Part shown: positions 32,467-43,681 of the stretch, piece by piece
Layout of the letters: the number at the start of each line of letters is the position of its first letter
Numbering within the stretch: position 1 is the stretch's first letter
Origin: Allacma fusca
Lineage: Eukaryota > Arthropoda > Collembola > Symphypleona > Sminthuridae
DNA length: 64,000 bases
NCBI GenBank assembly: GCA_947179485.1
Contig: OX359247.1
Span: 57,199,131-57,263,130, forward strand
Direction of reading: 5' to 3'
The notes under the pieces: model-generated
Databases searched by the model: none
What the model was told of the DNA's origin: nothing
The model's input: only the letters and a program-made list of their open reading frames with translations
Made by a program: the position numbers and the translations under genes

Positions 32467-32879
32467 ATCGCGAATACTTTTTTTCAATTGATTTAATCAA
32501 TTAATTTTTAGTTTTTGTACAATTTCTTTGCTCATTGTAATAAATTTTCAGTAATTTTTTTGCATCAAATAATATTTGTTTTAAGATGATCATTATTTGT
32601 ATTCTTCAATCTGTATTTATACTACTATCTGGAATCATATTTAATCACTTTTTATCTTTATTAATATAAGTGAATAATAAGTTAGTGCTGGTTTAGTGGC
32701 CTTTTTTTGACTGGTCTTTTTAAAACGCAACTGGCCTTTTCTTTACCGGTTTTAATTTAACGGCCTTATGTTCATGGTGGCCTGTATACACCCTCTCTCC
32801 TCTATATCTAACATAAGATAAAATGAATCAAAACAGAAGTTCCAAAAAGATTCTAAACGATAAAACGCTCAGATCATTA

Positions 32880-32959
32880 ACCTTTTAGGGAGAAGTGGAT
32901 ACTAAAGATACAGCCAATCCCATTCTCTCAGCGCGTCCCACTCGTCCAATTCTATGGAC
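32880..32959 (-). pseudogene. DDX1-like helicase motif VI exon fragment
   Basis: The minus strand reads [20 protein letters not shown], matching helicase motif VI of DDX1 ([21 protein letters not shown]). It then meets a stop where the family has Glu-Lys-Val. It is cut on its upstream side by a MITE-like stretch starting CAGTGC at 32960, and separated from the C-terminal exons by the 5.6-kb transposon. Confidence 0.8.
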
Positions 32960-33172
32960 CAGTGCATCGCACAGGTACGGGTAGTACCTGAGTATTTGGG
33001 AACAGGCACAGGTCCAGGTCCGAACTAGGTACTCGATTTAAGTACCCAAACTGAATGGGTACTTTATGGGTACTAGCTATATGTACCCACATTTTGGGTA
33101 CAAAACCAGGTGTTAGGTACAGGTACAAAATTGTGATTTTTTGGATTGTACCTGACAGGAACAGGTACAAGC
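32960..33172. mobile_element. One-ended hAT-like MITE remnant, AGGTAC-theme
   Basis: Starts CAGTGCATCGCACAGGTAC and consists of degenerate GGTACAGG / GGGTACT words up to about 33172. I could not find the second end or a target duplication. It truncates the DDX1 exon fragment. Confidence 0.45.
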
Positions 33173-33318
33173 TTCCAATATCCTGGACCTGACAAATTAA
33201 TTAACGAAAATGTGGGTACTTTTACAAAGAGAAATCCATCTTACTAGGCATCTAGTGTAGAATGTAACTCCGATCTACCGTAATTTTTGAAAAAGCATAC
33301 GGTTATGCAATAGAGATG

Positions 33319-34090
33319 GTTGGCTTACAATGAACCCTTTTCTCCTGCCAGACTGCATGATATGCACATGTATGGAAAGCCCTTGCTGAGAGCTTCCAAT
33401 GGTGTACATATTATGCCTGTGTGGGAATATGAAAAACTATTTTGTATATATTTTATAGACAATTGCTCATTTTTAATCTCTTGGACGGCCTCGTCTTCGT
33501 TTTTGAACCCCACGAATGCATGGTAAACCTGTTTCGGGTTGAGCTTCCAAGGCCGATGATCTCTCCATTTGTAAATATCCTTCAGGAAAATAGTTTTTCC
33601 TACGTGGCCGTCCAAGAGGTTAAAAAATAATCAATTGTCTATCCCAATCCTAATTCTAGTTGATTATAGTGTAAACACGACTAGAAGTTAGGAAGAATAT
33701 TTATAAGCAATAAAAAATAGTTTTTCCTATATTTATTATACTATACTATACTTTATAAATACTATTTTATAAAGAACGAAAAATGATCAAAAAAATGACA
33801 GAAAGTAAATACTCCTTGGTGGATGTGAACCCGAGTTCTTGGTGTAGCGTAAGATAAAAAGAACTCGGCACTCTGTACGCTACGCCACGCCGTCACTTTT
33901 TGGAAGGGACGGAATTACTTGAGGCTATATTCCACTCACCAAAACTTTATGACTGATTTACGCGAAATCCAAAGCCCACACAGGCATATATGTACATTAT
34001 TGGAAAGCTCTCAGCAAGGGCTTTCCATACATGTGCATATCATGCCGATCGGAGTCTGGCAGGAGAAAAGGGTCCATTGTTAGCACAACG
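33319..34090. mobile_element. Foldback element with about 110-bp arms and an exon-like interior
   Basis: Inverted arms at about 33319-33425 and 33975-34090 share CCCTTTTCTCCTGCCAGACT and CATGTATGGAAAGCCC. On the minus strand, next to the left arm, a frame at about 33615-33480 reads like a conserved protein (KTIFLKDIYKWRDHRPWKLN, VYHAFVGFKNEDEAVQEI) and begins after a splice-like site. A tRNA-like SINE head is also inside. The family is not recognised. Confidence 0.55.
33811..33895 (-). mobile_element. tRNA-like SINE head or tRNA pseudogene
   Basis: On the minus strand, TGGCGTAGCGTACAGAG resembles a pol III A box and GGGTTCACATCC matches a B box at about tRNA spacing. A strong AAGAACTC/GAGTTCTT stem lies between them. 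It is followed by an AT-rich tail with TATAGTA repeats. No good acceptor stem, so not a working tRNA. Confidence 0.45.
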
Positions 34091-34528
34091 TGCCAGCAAT
34101 AAGTACGTGTAATTACAAATTCCACTTGTGATTCAGTAAAAATGGCGTTAAATGATATTGTAGTTATGGAGGATGTCCTAGAAAAGGAAGATTTAATTGG
34201 AGATGGCAATACCTCAGATGGTATAGAAGTTATAGTTCCATTTCATTCTCTGTCTGGACGAGCCCCAGGTAGGGTCTCCCTGCCACTTGTCCAGATAGTT
34301 CCATCCTCTCCTATCATAACCTGTAGTGAACATTGTAATTTGGGTGTTTACAGTTCAGTAGTGCTTGCTACTAGTGTTGCTTAATTGGAAATTCCAGCTA
34401 TCACTACGTAAATAGGTCCATCGCGGGCGGTTATCTACATAGAAATAGTGCCTCACTGTTACACTATCTACATTTAAAAAATCGTAGACAAGTTCACTGT
34501 ATGTTCTTATCAGCACGCTGTCATTACA
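34091..34528. other. Non-coding stretch before the LINE
   Basis: Contains an 80-codon frame (34142-34384) with no recognisable family. It may be LINE 5' leader. Nothing else seen. Confidence 0.35.
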
Positions 34529-37034
34529 ATGTCTACTTCTGAAACCGACTGTGTCATGTGCAAAAAAGTAGGAAAACGTTTCCAACTCAATTTAGCGTGT
34601 TCATCATGCAACGCAAAATTACACCGAATATGCATGAAACCAGTCCCAAGCTACTATCAATTTCACAAACTAAAAAATTCAAATAGTTGGAAATGTGAAA
34701 TCTGCAATCCTGATCAAAACACGAATATCACAATACAAGATATAATTAGTGAAGCAATCTTCAGTGCGTTCGACCCATATGAAATCAGTGCCCCCCAAAT
34801 TACCTCAACACCTGATGAAAGCTTACTCAAAGCCAAGAGTAAAAGTGGGCCATATAAACTGCAATAGTTTGAATTTTACTAAAATTGAAGAACTGAAACA
34901 TTATATTAACACATAATTTCACAATTATCATATGTACGGAAACAAAGTGGCAAGCAGATATATCAGATGGCTTCTATGCCATACAGGATTTTCAACTCAT
35001 TAGACATGATCGAAAAACACGACTTGGCGGTGGGACGGCTATATACATACACAACGCATTTAAGCACACGGAGCTTGAACACACAACCGTATTCCCAAAT
35101 GAAGTGGAGATAGCTTGTATGCAGATATGGATGCCACATCGCAAACCTTTTATATTAGTCTCAGTATACAAACCACCCAAAGTATGCTGCACTTTGTTTA
35201 TCAATGCTTTGGATACATTAATGTGCTCTCTGCAAGAAGGAAACCTGGAAATAATCATTGCAGGTGATTTTAACATCGACCTTTACAAAAATGACAGCAC
35301 TAGTAAAATGCTTAAAAGAATGACCTCTAACTTGAAGCTCACGCAAATGATAAATAAACCCACAAGAATTACAAAGACAAGCTCAAAAGACACCTGCACT
35401 CTAATAGACCATATCTACACCACCCATCCGAATAAAATTAATCTCAGCGGATGTATTCCTTTTAGCTCAGACCATGAGCTGACATTCATAGTTATAAAAA
35501 CCAAAAAACAAAAATTTGACCCAAAAACTATCACAATCCGAAATTTTAAAAATGTGGCTTGGACTGATACGAACTGTGAATTAAAACATGAGTGTACCAA
35601 TTTTCAATACAAAGGCATTGCTCCTGAACATATATGGCCAAATTTTGAAACAATGGTTATGAAAATCATTGACAAATATGCTCCTCTAAAAAATGTCCGC
35701 GTGAAAGGTAAGCCATCACCTTGGCTTACATCAAAAATTAAAGATTTGATTTACTCTCGTAATAAGATTCAACGTAAACTACTTAAACAGAGAAAATTGA
35801 CTCGTAGCTCAACGAACTCACAGCCCCCAACCACTACAATCCACAGTCAACTTGATGAATGTTGGAAGCAATACAAACGAGCAAGAAATGAAGTAACACA
35901 AGCCACCCGAAACTCCAAAGCAAAATATCACAAGCATAAATTCAACGTTTCTTGTGGTTCGGCATCATTATGGAAAGCGTTTGAAAAATCTCTGGAGGCA
36001 AACAAAAACCCTTCAACATTACGAAACTCCAAGATGAACGTGGATCTTACGATACGCCCGAATGTATATGCCAAAATTTATTCGAGAACTTTGTAGTTCC
36101 CTCTGACGACAACCCGGAAGATTTGATCAAATTGAAAGACAGTATTAGTCCCGGTTTGCAACGAATAAAAATCACTGCTGATGAAGTGCGTCTTGCAGCA
36201 AATAGAGTAAAGCCCTCTGGCCACGAGCCAGCCAATATCATCTCAGCTTATATTTTTTCGGCTTGTCAAGACTCCCTAGCCCCAACTCTTGCAAACATAT
36301 TCAACAAATTAATTCGCTATGGGGAGTTCCCAAAAGAATTTAAATGTGCAACAGTAACACCATTATATAAAAAATCAGGCAAACATAGTGAAGCAACAAA
36401 TTATAGACCTCTCTCAAAACAAATAATAAAATTAAAAATAATAAATAAAATTATAGAATCTCTACACTTCCCTTTAAATGATCTCTGCAATAATCAACAC
36501 GGTTTTCGCAACTCAAGATCATGTGAAACCGCAGTGCAAATTCTTACTCAAAATATTTTCAATCGAATTGATCTACCTAAAGGCCACGTTGCTGCAGTCT
36601 TTATTGACCTTCGTAAAGCCTTCGATACAGTACAGCACGTGCCTCTGCTAGTTAAACTGATCAATCTGTATAATATTAATAAGGACTTACTACGACTGTT
36701 ATGTAGCTACCTGCACAATCGTGAATTCAAGATAAGATGCGGTAACTTCACCTCAAAAATATTTAACTTATTCTGTGGGGTTCCGCAAGGAACAATTCTT
36801 GGCCCACTCCTTTTTATTTTATACATAAATGACCTGTGTGCCATCCCCCAATTGACTGACTTTTGCTCATGTATTTTGTATGCGTACGATATAATTATCT
36901 ACACTCATGACCGAAATACTATTGAGGCCGTCACAAAAACTGAAAAATGTCTCAAAGAAATCGACACTTGGTGCTCTAAAAACGGACTAAAAGTAAACTA
37001 CGATAAAACCAAATTTATCCTTTCCTCAACCTGA
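34529..37034 (+). mobile_element. CR1/L2-like LINE, decayed and 3'-truncated
   Basis: The first frame (34529-34867) has a PHD-type Cys/His finger (CVMCKKVG...CSSCNAKLHRICM...WKCEIC), as in ORF1 of several CR1/L2/Crack lineages. The second reading region has AP-endonuclease motifs (AGDFNIDL, TLIDHIYT, SSDHELT) from about 34950 to 35500. The reverse transcriptase follows (NNQHGFRNSRSC, VFIDLRKAFDTV, GVPQGTILGPLLF, catalytic box read as YAYD where YADD is expected), to a stop at 37034. The start of the endonuclease and part of the RT between NYRPLS and IINKIIESL are missing. A frame change lies near 36095, and the 3' end is lost next to the Copia element. Confidence 0.85.
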
Positions 37035-38756
37035 TTTAGGGCCTGCTTGTTTTGAACCGCAATGGTGACCCCTGCTACTGCCAGACTGAAACAAGCAATT
37101 ACTGCAAAAACAAGGAGAATAATTGGTTCACGTTTTTGCCGATGTGCAACGGCTGCTGTGCCGGGGGGCACATTTCTCCGAGTTCATCTAAAACCATCTC
37201 ACTGTACAATCGGTCGCACTGCTCTACAACCCCTCCCATAAGATCCTGGTGAATACTAACGTTAGCGAGCACACGACAAGGGTCCAAAAGAACTATTCTC
37301 GTGTTGACTTCCAACTGGCCGACGGTTACAGGATGCTCACTTCTTCTCCAGAGGACAGGAGTTGCAGAATGGGGTTGACCGGCAGCTAGTCCCACTAGGA
37401 ACAGTAGGAACATCAACAAAACGGTAGGGTTGAGAATAGACACTGGATGGATTCCCAGGCGGTCCCTGTTTTCCTCCAGCTTGCCCTTTAACAAAGGCTT
37501 GGTAAGTCCATCAGCAAGTTGGGCGGTGGTTGTGACATATTCCACAGTAACCTGACCTTTGGCTTCATGGTCTCGGATGTAGTGGTACCGGACGTCAATG
37601 TGTTTGGTCCGTGCGTGCATTTCCGGGTTTTTGACCAACCGGGTAGCAATTTGATTGTCGACCAGAACTGGGGTAGGCTTTTCAAGTGGAAATCCGAGTT
37701 CATCAAGACAAGAGCGTAGCCAGACTACCTCACGTGCCCCAGATGCACCCGCAACGTACTCCGCTTCTGTAGATGATAGAGCAATACATGATTGTTTCTG
37801 AGAAGACCAACTGATGACAGACTCGTTAAGGTGCACCACGACTCCGCTTGTTGACTTCCGCTGAATTTTGTCACCGGCGTAGTCCGAATCGGTATAGCAG
37901 GTTAACTTAATTGTGTCTACATCCTGAGCATTTTCGGATTTTCGGTAAGTTATCCCAAGATCAGGTGTTGCTTTGAGGTACCGGAGTACATTCTTGGCCG
38001 CCTTCCAGTGCTGTTCGTTGAACGCACTCACGAATTGAGAGAGGCGAGACACTGCAAATGATATGTCCGGTCGGCTGCATTTGGCCAGAAATAACAAACC
38101 CCCTATTAGTTGTCTGTATGGGTAACTTTCATCAGGTGATTCCGCAGGTTGGAGATCGGCATATGGTTGCATGGGCACGTTGACGGGATTGCAGTCGGTC
38201 ATGTTAAATTGTTCCAAGAGTGTCTGAATGTACTGTCGCTGCGAAATGGTGATCTCCCCAGTTTTGTTATCTCGGAGGATTTCGAGGCCAAGATAGCTTG
38301 TTGGGGGACCCTGGGTAATCTGGAATCCATTAGGTATTCTGGTGATGACCAAGTCGACCAATTGTTGATTGCTAGCAATAACCAGACCGTCGTCCACATA
38401 CAAGGCTAAAATGACAAGAAATCCATTAATTTGACCAGTGTACACACTAGGGTGGAAGTTGCACCTCCTCAGCTCAAATGTTTCACTTAGAAATTTGGTG
38501 AACTTCTCGTTCCAGCACCGTGGGGCCTGCTTTAAGCCATAGATGCTTTTGATCAAACGAAGGACTTTCCCCTCTCCCTCGACGTGGTACCCTTCTGGCA
38601 GCTTGATGTAGATTTTTTCTTCGAGCTCCCCATGCAAGAAAGCTGTTTTAATGTCAAATTGTCCGATTGCAAGATCCTGGTAGGCAGCCAGATTCAGGAG
38701 AAGACGAATAGATTCGTAGCGGAAGACTGAAGCGAAAGTTTCATTGAAGTCCACGC

Positions 38757-39955
38757 CAGACCTGCGTTCGGGTCAAATATTTTGAGGATCCGAACTTGAA
38801 CTTGACCTGAACTTGAACTTTCAAGTACATATTTGTCAGTACCCGAACTTGGCGTTTCGGGTCCCAGGAATTACTTGCCATACCAAGTCATATCTTCCAA
38901 GTAATCTTTCCTAAACCCGAACTTGATCTGATACTTGAATGTGGGGTCCATAAATCTTGAGAACCGAACTTGGAATTGACTTGAACCCGAACTTGGATTT
39001 CAAGTAATTACTTGAATCTTGCAACTTTGTAGTATGAAGTTGCAAAACCATTCCAACGGGTGGAGCTAAGATTTTCAATTTCCATGGTGTCTATTAAACT
39101 CAGATTCGGGTTCACTCATGTTTTTTTCCTAGTGTTACAGTCTCACCGGACAATTCACTTCACAGTTTTTCAAAAATGATGAAAAATTAGAAGAATAGTT
39201 TTAAGCACGACGATTTAATGAATACACAACAGTCTTTTCAAATCGAAGTGAGCTCCAGCTTCTGTGCACATCTCTGAAGGCTATTGGTCTGGTCCGGTCT
39301 AGTCCCAGATTTGTATGGTCTGCTCCGGTCTGATTCAACACTTGGACCACACCAGATACAATTGGTCCAGCTTCACGACCAGACCAGACCTGATCACAGG
39401 ACCATGGTTTCAAACGTACGCAAAATAAAAATGTATGAGTTAACGAAATCCCATGGAACGAATTCAAACTGACATTTCTGTGGATAAAAGAAGAATTTGA
39501 CGGGATAAAATGTAATTATTTAATTGCTCTCAATGGTGTTCTGGACCATGGTCCGGAGCAAGGTTTTTGGTCTGGTCTGGTCCGAACGACTGGGTCAGAT
39601 CAGAATATTGGCATCACTAAGAATGTGTTGCAGAAGTGCGAACAACCGAGGGCAAAGAACGTACAAAGGAATCAAACGTTGGAACTAAGATACTTGAATC
39701 GGTACTTGAAAGTCCAAGTTCGGGTTCAGGTAAAATCCATGCCCAGACCTGAACTTGAACTTGATCCTTAGTGCAAGTCAATTCTGTGGGCTTGCACTTG
39801 AATCAGAACCGTCTTGAAGTTCCAAGTTCGGATCTAGCAAATACTTGAACTTGACCCGATTCAACCAAGTAGAAACACTCATGATCCCGAACTTGATCCG
39901 TACTTGACCTGACTTGATACTTGTCAAGTACTACTTGAACTTGAGCGCAGCTCTG
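38757..39955. mobile_element. hAT-type MITE, ACTTGA-theme family, copy 2, inside Copia
   Basis: Ends CAGACCTGCG and CGCAGCTCTG with the exact 8-bp duplication GTCCACGC (38749-38756, 39956-39963) inside Copia sequence. Both flanks are dense ACTTGA words, as in 19412-20679. The middle (about 39280-39620) carries GGTCTGGTCC words like the element at 25919-26319, apparently a nested insertion. It is younger than the Copia copy. Confidence 0.9.
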
Positions 39956-42900
39956 GTCCACGCCCTCCACTTGACGGTAGCCACGGATTACCAGGCGGGC
40001 CTTATATCGAGCAATGCTTCCATCAGGGTTCCTCTTTAACTTGAAGACCCACTTAGTGTCTAATAATTTTGTTCCTATGGGTTTCGGCACCATCTCCCAG
40101 GTTTGATTCGCCTCCTGGCTACAGATCTCATCGTCCATTGCTCGAATCCATTCTTCGTGGTCGGGGGAAGCCAGCGCTTGTTTGTAAGTTTCCGGTTCCT
40201 GCACAACACGGGCGGCTAATCGTTTCGGTTGGATTAGAGCCGGGGAATTCGGTTTCTTTGGGCGTAGCCTGCTGTTCAGAATTTCAGGTACATACCAGCC
40301 TTTTCCCTTCAGTTCCTTAGGTAGTACAAGTGCCGCATGAGTAGCTTCTTCTGGGATGTTGGCCTTGTAATTTCCTTTTTCCGTTTCGATGATGACTTCC
40401 CGGGTTGGAACAGTGACTGGCGACTGCGGATTTGCGTTGTTTCGACTTGTGTTCGGTATGGGCTCACGAGTTTCCGGTGTTAGCGGGATAATCCTTCGAT
40501 TTCCTTCCGGCGTTCCTTGAGAACAATCCTTGAAGTCTTCTGGCTCCTCTACATCCGACAATTCGAATAGTGACACATTGGAAACTTCTGATGGCGTACC
40601 AGGTTGCTGCTGTTGTGCATTCTGAACTGAGGGTGAGGCTGCCAACACAGGGGTCGTCACGGCTATTTCCGGGTCGTTTCTCTGACGGGCTGCTGTGGAC
40701 GTGTCCTGGAATATGGTGTCAATCGTTACTTGATCCGTTGATGGGCTCCCCTCAAAAAAGGTAGCACTATGTGCTTCTACCACTTTTTGCGATTCCTCGT
40801 CGTAGAGGCGATACTTGAGGTTGTGCGAGCCATGGCCAACAAGGGTACACTTGGCTCCTTTGGGATCCCAAACTTTTCTTTTGAATTTTGGGACATGTGC
40901 AAAAGCTGTGCAGCCAAATTTCCTCACGTAGTCGAGTCGTGGCTTCTTTCCAAAAATAAGTTCAAACGGGGTAATGTTCTGGTGAACGCTGTCCAAAAGC
41001 CTGTTGTGAATGAATACAGCATTTGCAATTGCTTCTGCACATAGAAATTCCGGAACTTGGCTTTCAATCAACATAGTCCTGGCACTGTCCTTAACCGTGC
41101 GCATCTCTCTTTCGATCTTGCCGTTCATTTGCGGGCAGTATGGAGCGGATGTGATGTGAACTGTTCCGTTGTCCTTGAAGAATGTATCCACGGTCCTATT
41201 TACAACTTCGGTTCCGTTGTCTGTCCAGAATTCTTTTACCTTGTTACCGGTCTGAGTCTCCATGAAGATTACAAAATGCTTTACAAGCAAGGCTGTCTCA
41301 TTTTTGTGCTTCAGAAAGTTGACATAGCGAAACCCGGAAGCCTGGTCCTTCATCAGCAAGAAGTACTTCGCCCCACCTAAGGATGGAGTTGGCATGGGCC
41401 CAGCCAAATCAGCGTGAATAATTTCTCCAGACTTGCAGTCCCGCGTCGTTGTTTTTCTTGGAAAGGGTTTCCGGGCCTGCTTTCCTAGCTGACATTCTTC
41501 GCACTTAACTGCAGATTGTACTTCAGATGCTTTGAGTCCTTCCACAGCGCCTTTCTCTATGGTGTCCTTGATTAATTGCATGTTGACGTGACCCAGGCGT
41601 TTATGCCACAACATTGTTGAGTCCAGTTTTACAGCAAAGGAGAAGCATTTAGCGTTGCTTGGACGACTAGACCTTATGAAGTAGAGACCATCTTTCCATT
41701 CCGCAACGGGTCCCTCGACGCCAGTCTTGTCGGTAAAAGTTGTAATTCCGTTATTCCTAACGATCTTGTATCCCAGTTGCTTGTCCATGATTCCTTTCGA
41801 AAATAAATTAGCCGCGCCGGGAACAAAAATTACATTATGTATTTCACAACGAACCCATTTCTCACGTATCAAGGCTTCAACCACAACTGTTCCCTTTCAT
41901 TCCGGTTGGGAAGATCCGTTGTCCGCGTTGATAACGGAGTCACCCTTGGAATGGTCTAGCTCGGAATACCACGCCTGGTCACCACAGAAGTGGTTTGTCG
42001 CTCCTGAATCGCTAATCCAGTCCTCAGAGCTGAATTTATTTGAAGTGCTTTTCCCCATAAAGGCTGGAGCAGCATCAGAGGAATCATCCGTGGCTGAGTC
42101 ACACATGATAGACCCAAATCGCGCTGGCACATGTGAGGCTGAGTCATCATAGTCTGAATTAACCAAGAAGTCGTATGTACTGAAGTTGGGACATACTTTG
42201 GTTTGAAATTTACTAACGAAAGCATAGGAGTTTTATTGGAGCACTTTCCCTGCGAGTGCACGTCCATTTTGTTCGGCCGGTTTGGATTGCGTGGAACGAC
42301 ATTCTTTCTTGATGTGCCCCAGCTTCCCACACTTGTAGAATTTGGGTCTTCGCTTCTTTTCTTGATCATTAGACTTGTTTTCGTGCTTCTTGAAATCGTG
42401 TTTCGCCAAAAAATGCACGGGATGTTCCAGCGTCTTCGGAATCTTCAACATCCTTTCGCTCGAGTTCCTCCTTTTTCAGCCGGGACATAAGCATGGTCCT
42501 TGTCTGGCTTGCTTCCGGGACACTGTCCAAAGCTTTCTTAAAAGACATGTATTCATCAGGAAGGCTTGAGATTACTTTAGATACCACAGTGGCTTCATCC
42601 AGATGTACTTTCATCTCTTGTAGACACCGTACCATCTCTTCCATCTCTGTCATTGCCTGAACCGGCGATTGATTCTTCCCAACCTTGTAATTTAGGAACT
42701 TCGTCAAGGTGTGTTGTTTGTTTAGGGTTGAACTGTCAGAGTTCATGTCCCGGAGTTTGTCAAACATCTCTTTGGATGTATTGCAGCTGTAGATATGATT
42801 CGTTTGGGCAGCGTCCAACGTTGGTACAATGATAGATTGGGCCTCGATGTCCTTGTCTTCCCACTGTTCTTGTTTCTTCGGATCAGCAGCGTCCCGAACC

Positions 42901-43197
42901 TCCGTCCCATCCACGTACTTCCACAACTTCGCAGCCTTCAGCAACAGGGAAATTTGTAGCCTCCAACGAGTATAGTTGCTACCGTTGAGCTTCTCAATTG
43001 CATCTGAGCGGATCTTCATTGCCATATTGCAGCTTGCAGTTGTAATACTTAAGATACTTGTAAGATAAACCACCAGAGTAAACTTCCTAAAATCAGTTAA
43101 TACCTAAACAATTTCCCTACGCACACGTTTGGTAATATTTTTGCTCGAGAAACTGTCCGAAAACTAATAGTTAAAAACACCAAACGCTCTGCTACCA

Positions 43198-43546
43198 TGT
43201 AAGCATATGTCCATAAGTAAAAACACAGACTTCTATAATGTTCAATAGAGTCAAACAATACTTTATTATACTATACTATTCTGTAAAGGGATCGATTTTA
43301 AATTAGGCAGAGTTCTACTCTGAACAAGAGTCGGGCAAAGATTTTTTCCTAAAGGTGCATGGAATGCTTTTAAAGGAGTGAAAAGAGAAAGGGGTCAGTA
43401 CAACTGACTAAGTTTAACATAATAGAGGACATTGAGTCATATCAAGGAGAAGCTAGAAAGAGAAGGGCTCCAGGAATTGAGCATGACTCAATGATACAGG
43501 AATGGAAAATCCACACAGATAAGAAAGTGTGTTTATGATAAACACA
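43198..43546 (-). repeat. Possible 5' LTR of the Copia element
   Basis: Adjacent to the primer-site-like stretch, starting TGTAAGCATATG on the plus strand. A plausible other end at CATAAACACA/AACACA gives TG...CA, but with no second LTR to compare the outer edge is a guess. Confidence 0.35.
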
Positions 43547-43681
43547 TAACCTTAATTCTACGGTGATATTGTGTATATTCATCACAAAAATCTTCTAAGG
43601 TAAAGTGCAGTTATTGCGATCTACATCTTGATGTTTATTGGGATTGTGTTTGGACCCATTTTACAAAGAACCGAGGTATAA

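Larger units (their letters stand above)
27202..32802 (-). mobile_element. Autonomous pogo/jerky-type DNA transposon, 5.6 kb, apparently complete
   Basis: Imperfect terminal inverted repeats of about 110-130 bp (27202-27335 and 32690-32802) start GAGGAG(A/G)AGGGTGTATA. They carry recurring GGCC, GACCGGT and GGCCA words and are flanked by TA (27200-27201, 32803-32804). The element encodes a complete spliced DDD transposase on the minus strand (27908-31592) and a second small gene on the plus strand (32200-32466), divergent from it. It has itself received a MITE (29865-30742) in a transposase intron. It split a DDX1 pseudogene. Confidence 0.82.
37040..43546 (-). mobile_element. Copia (Ty1) LTR retrotransposon, broken
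   Basis: Minus-strand Ty1/Copia element. The parts run from right to left: a possible 5' LTR, a primer-site-like TGGTAGCAGAGCG at 43184-43196, gag with a zinc-knuckle region (about 42230-43073), protease/GAG-pre-integrase and integrase (to about 40350, with HADLAGPM and CPQMNGKIERE), then reverse transcriptase and RNase H (to about 37480). Integrase-before-RT order identifies Copia. It is an old copy with several breaks. A hAT MITE is inserted inside pol (38757-39955), and no 3' LTR is seen at the left end. Confidence 0.9.

Noticed and set aside
33811-33895. Functional tRNA gene
   Set aside because: A- and B-box-like words are present, but no proper acceptor stem or clear cloverleaf. Kept only as a SINE/tRNA-like relic.
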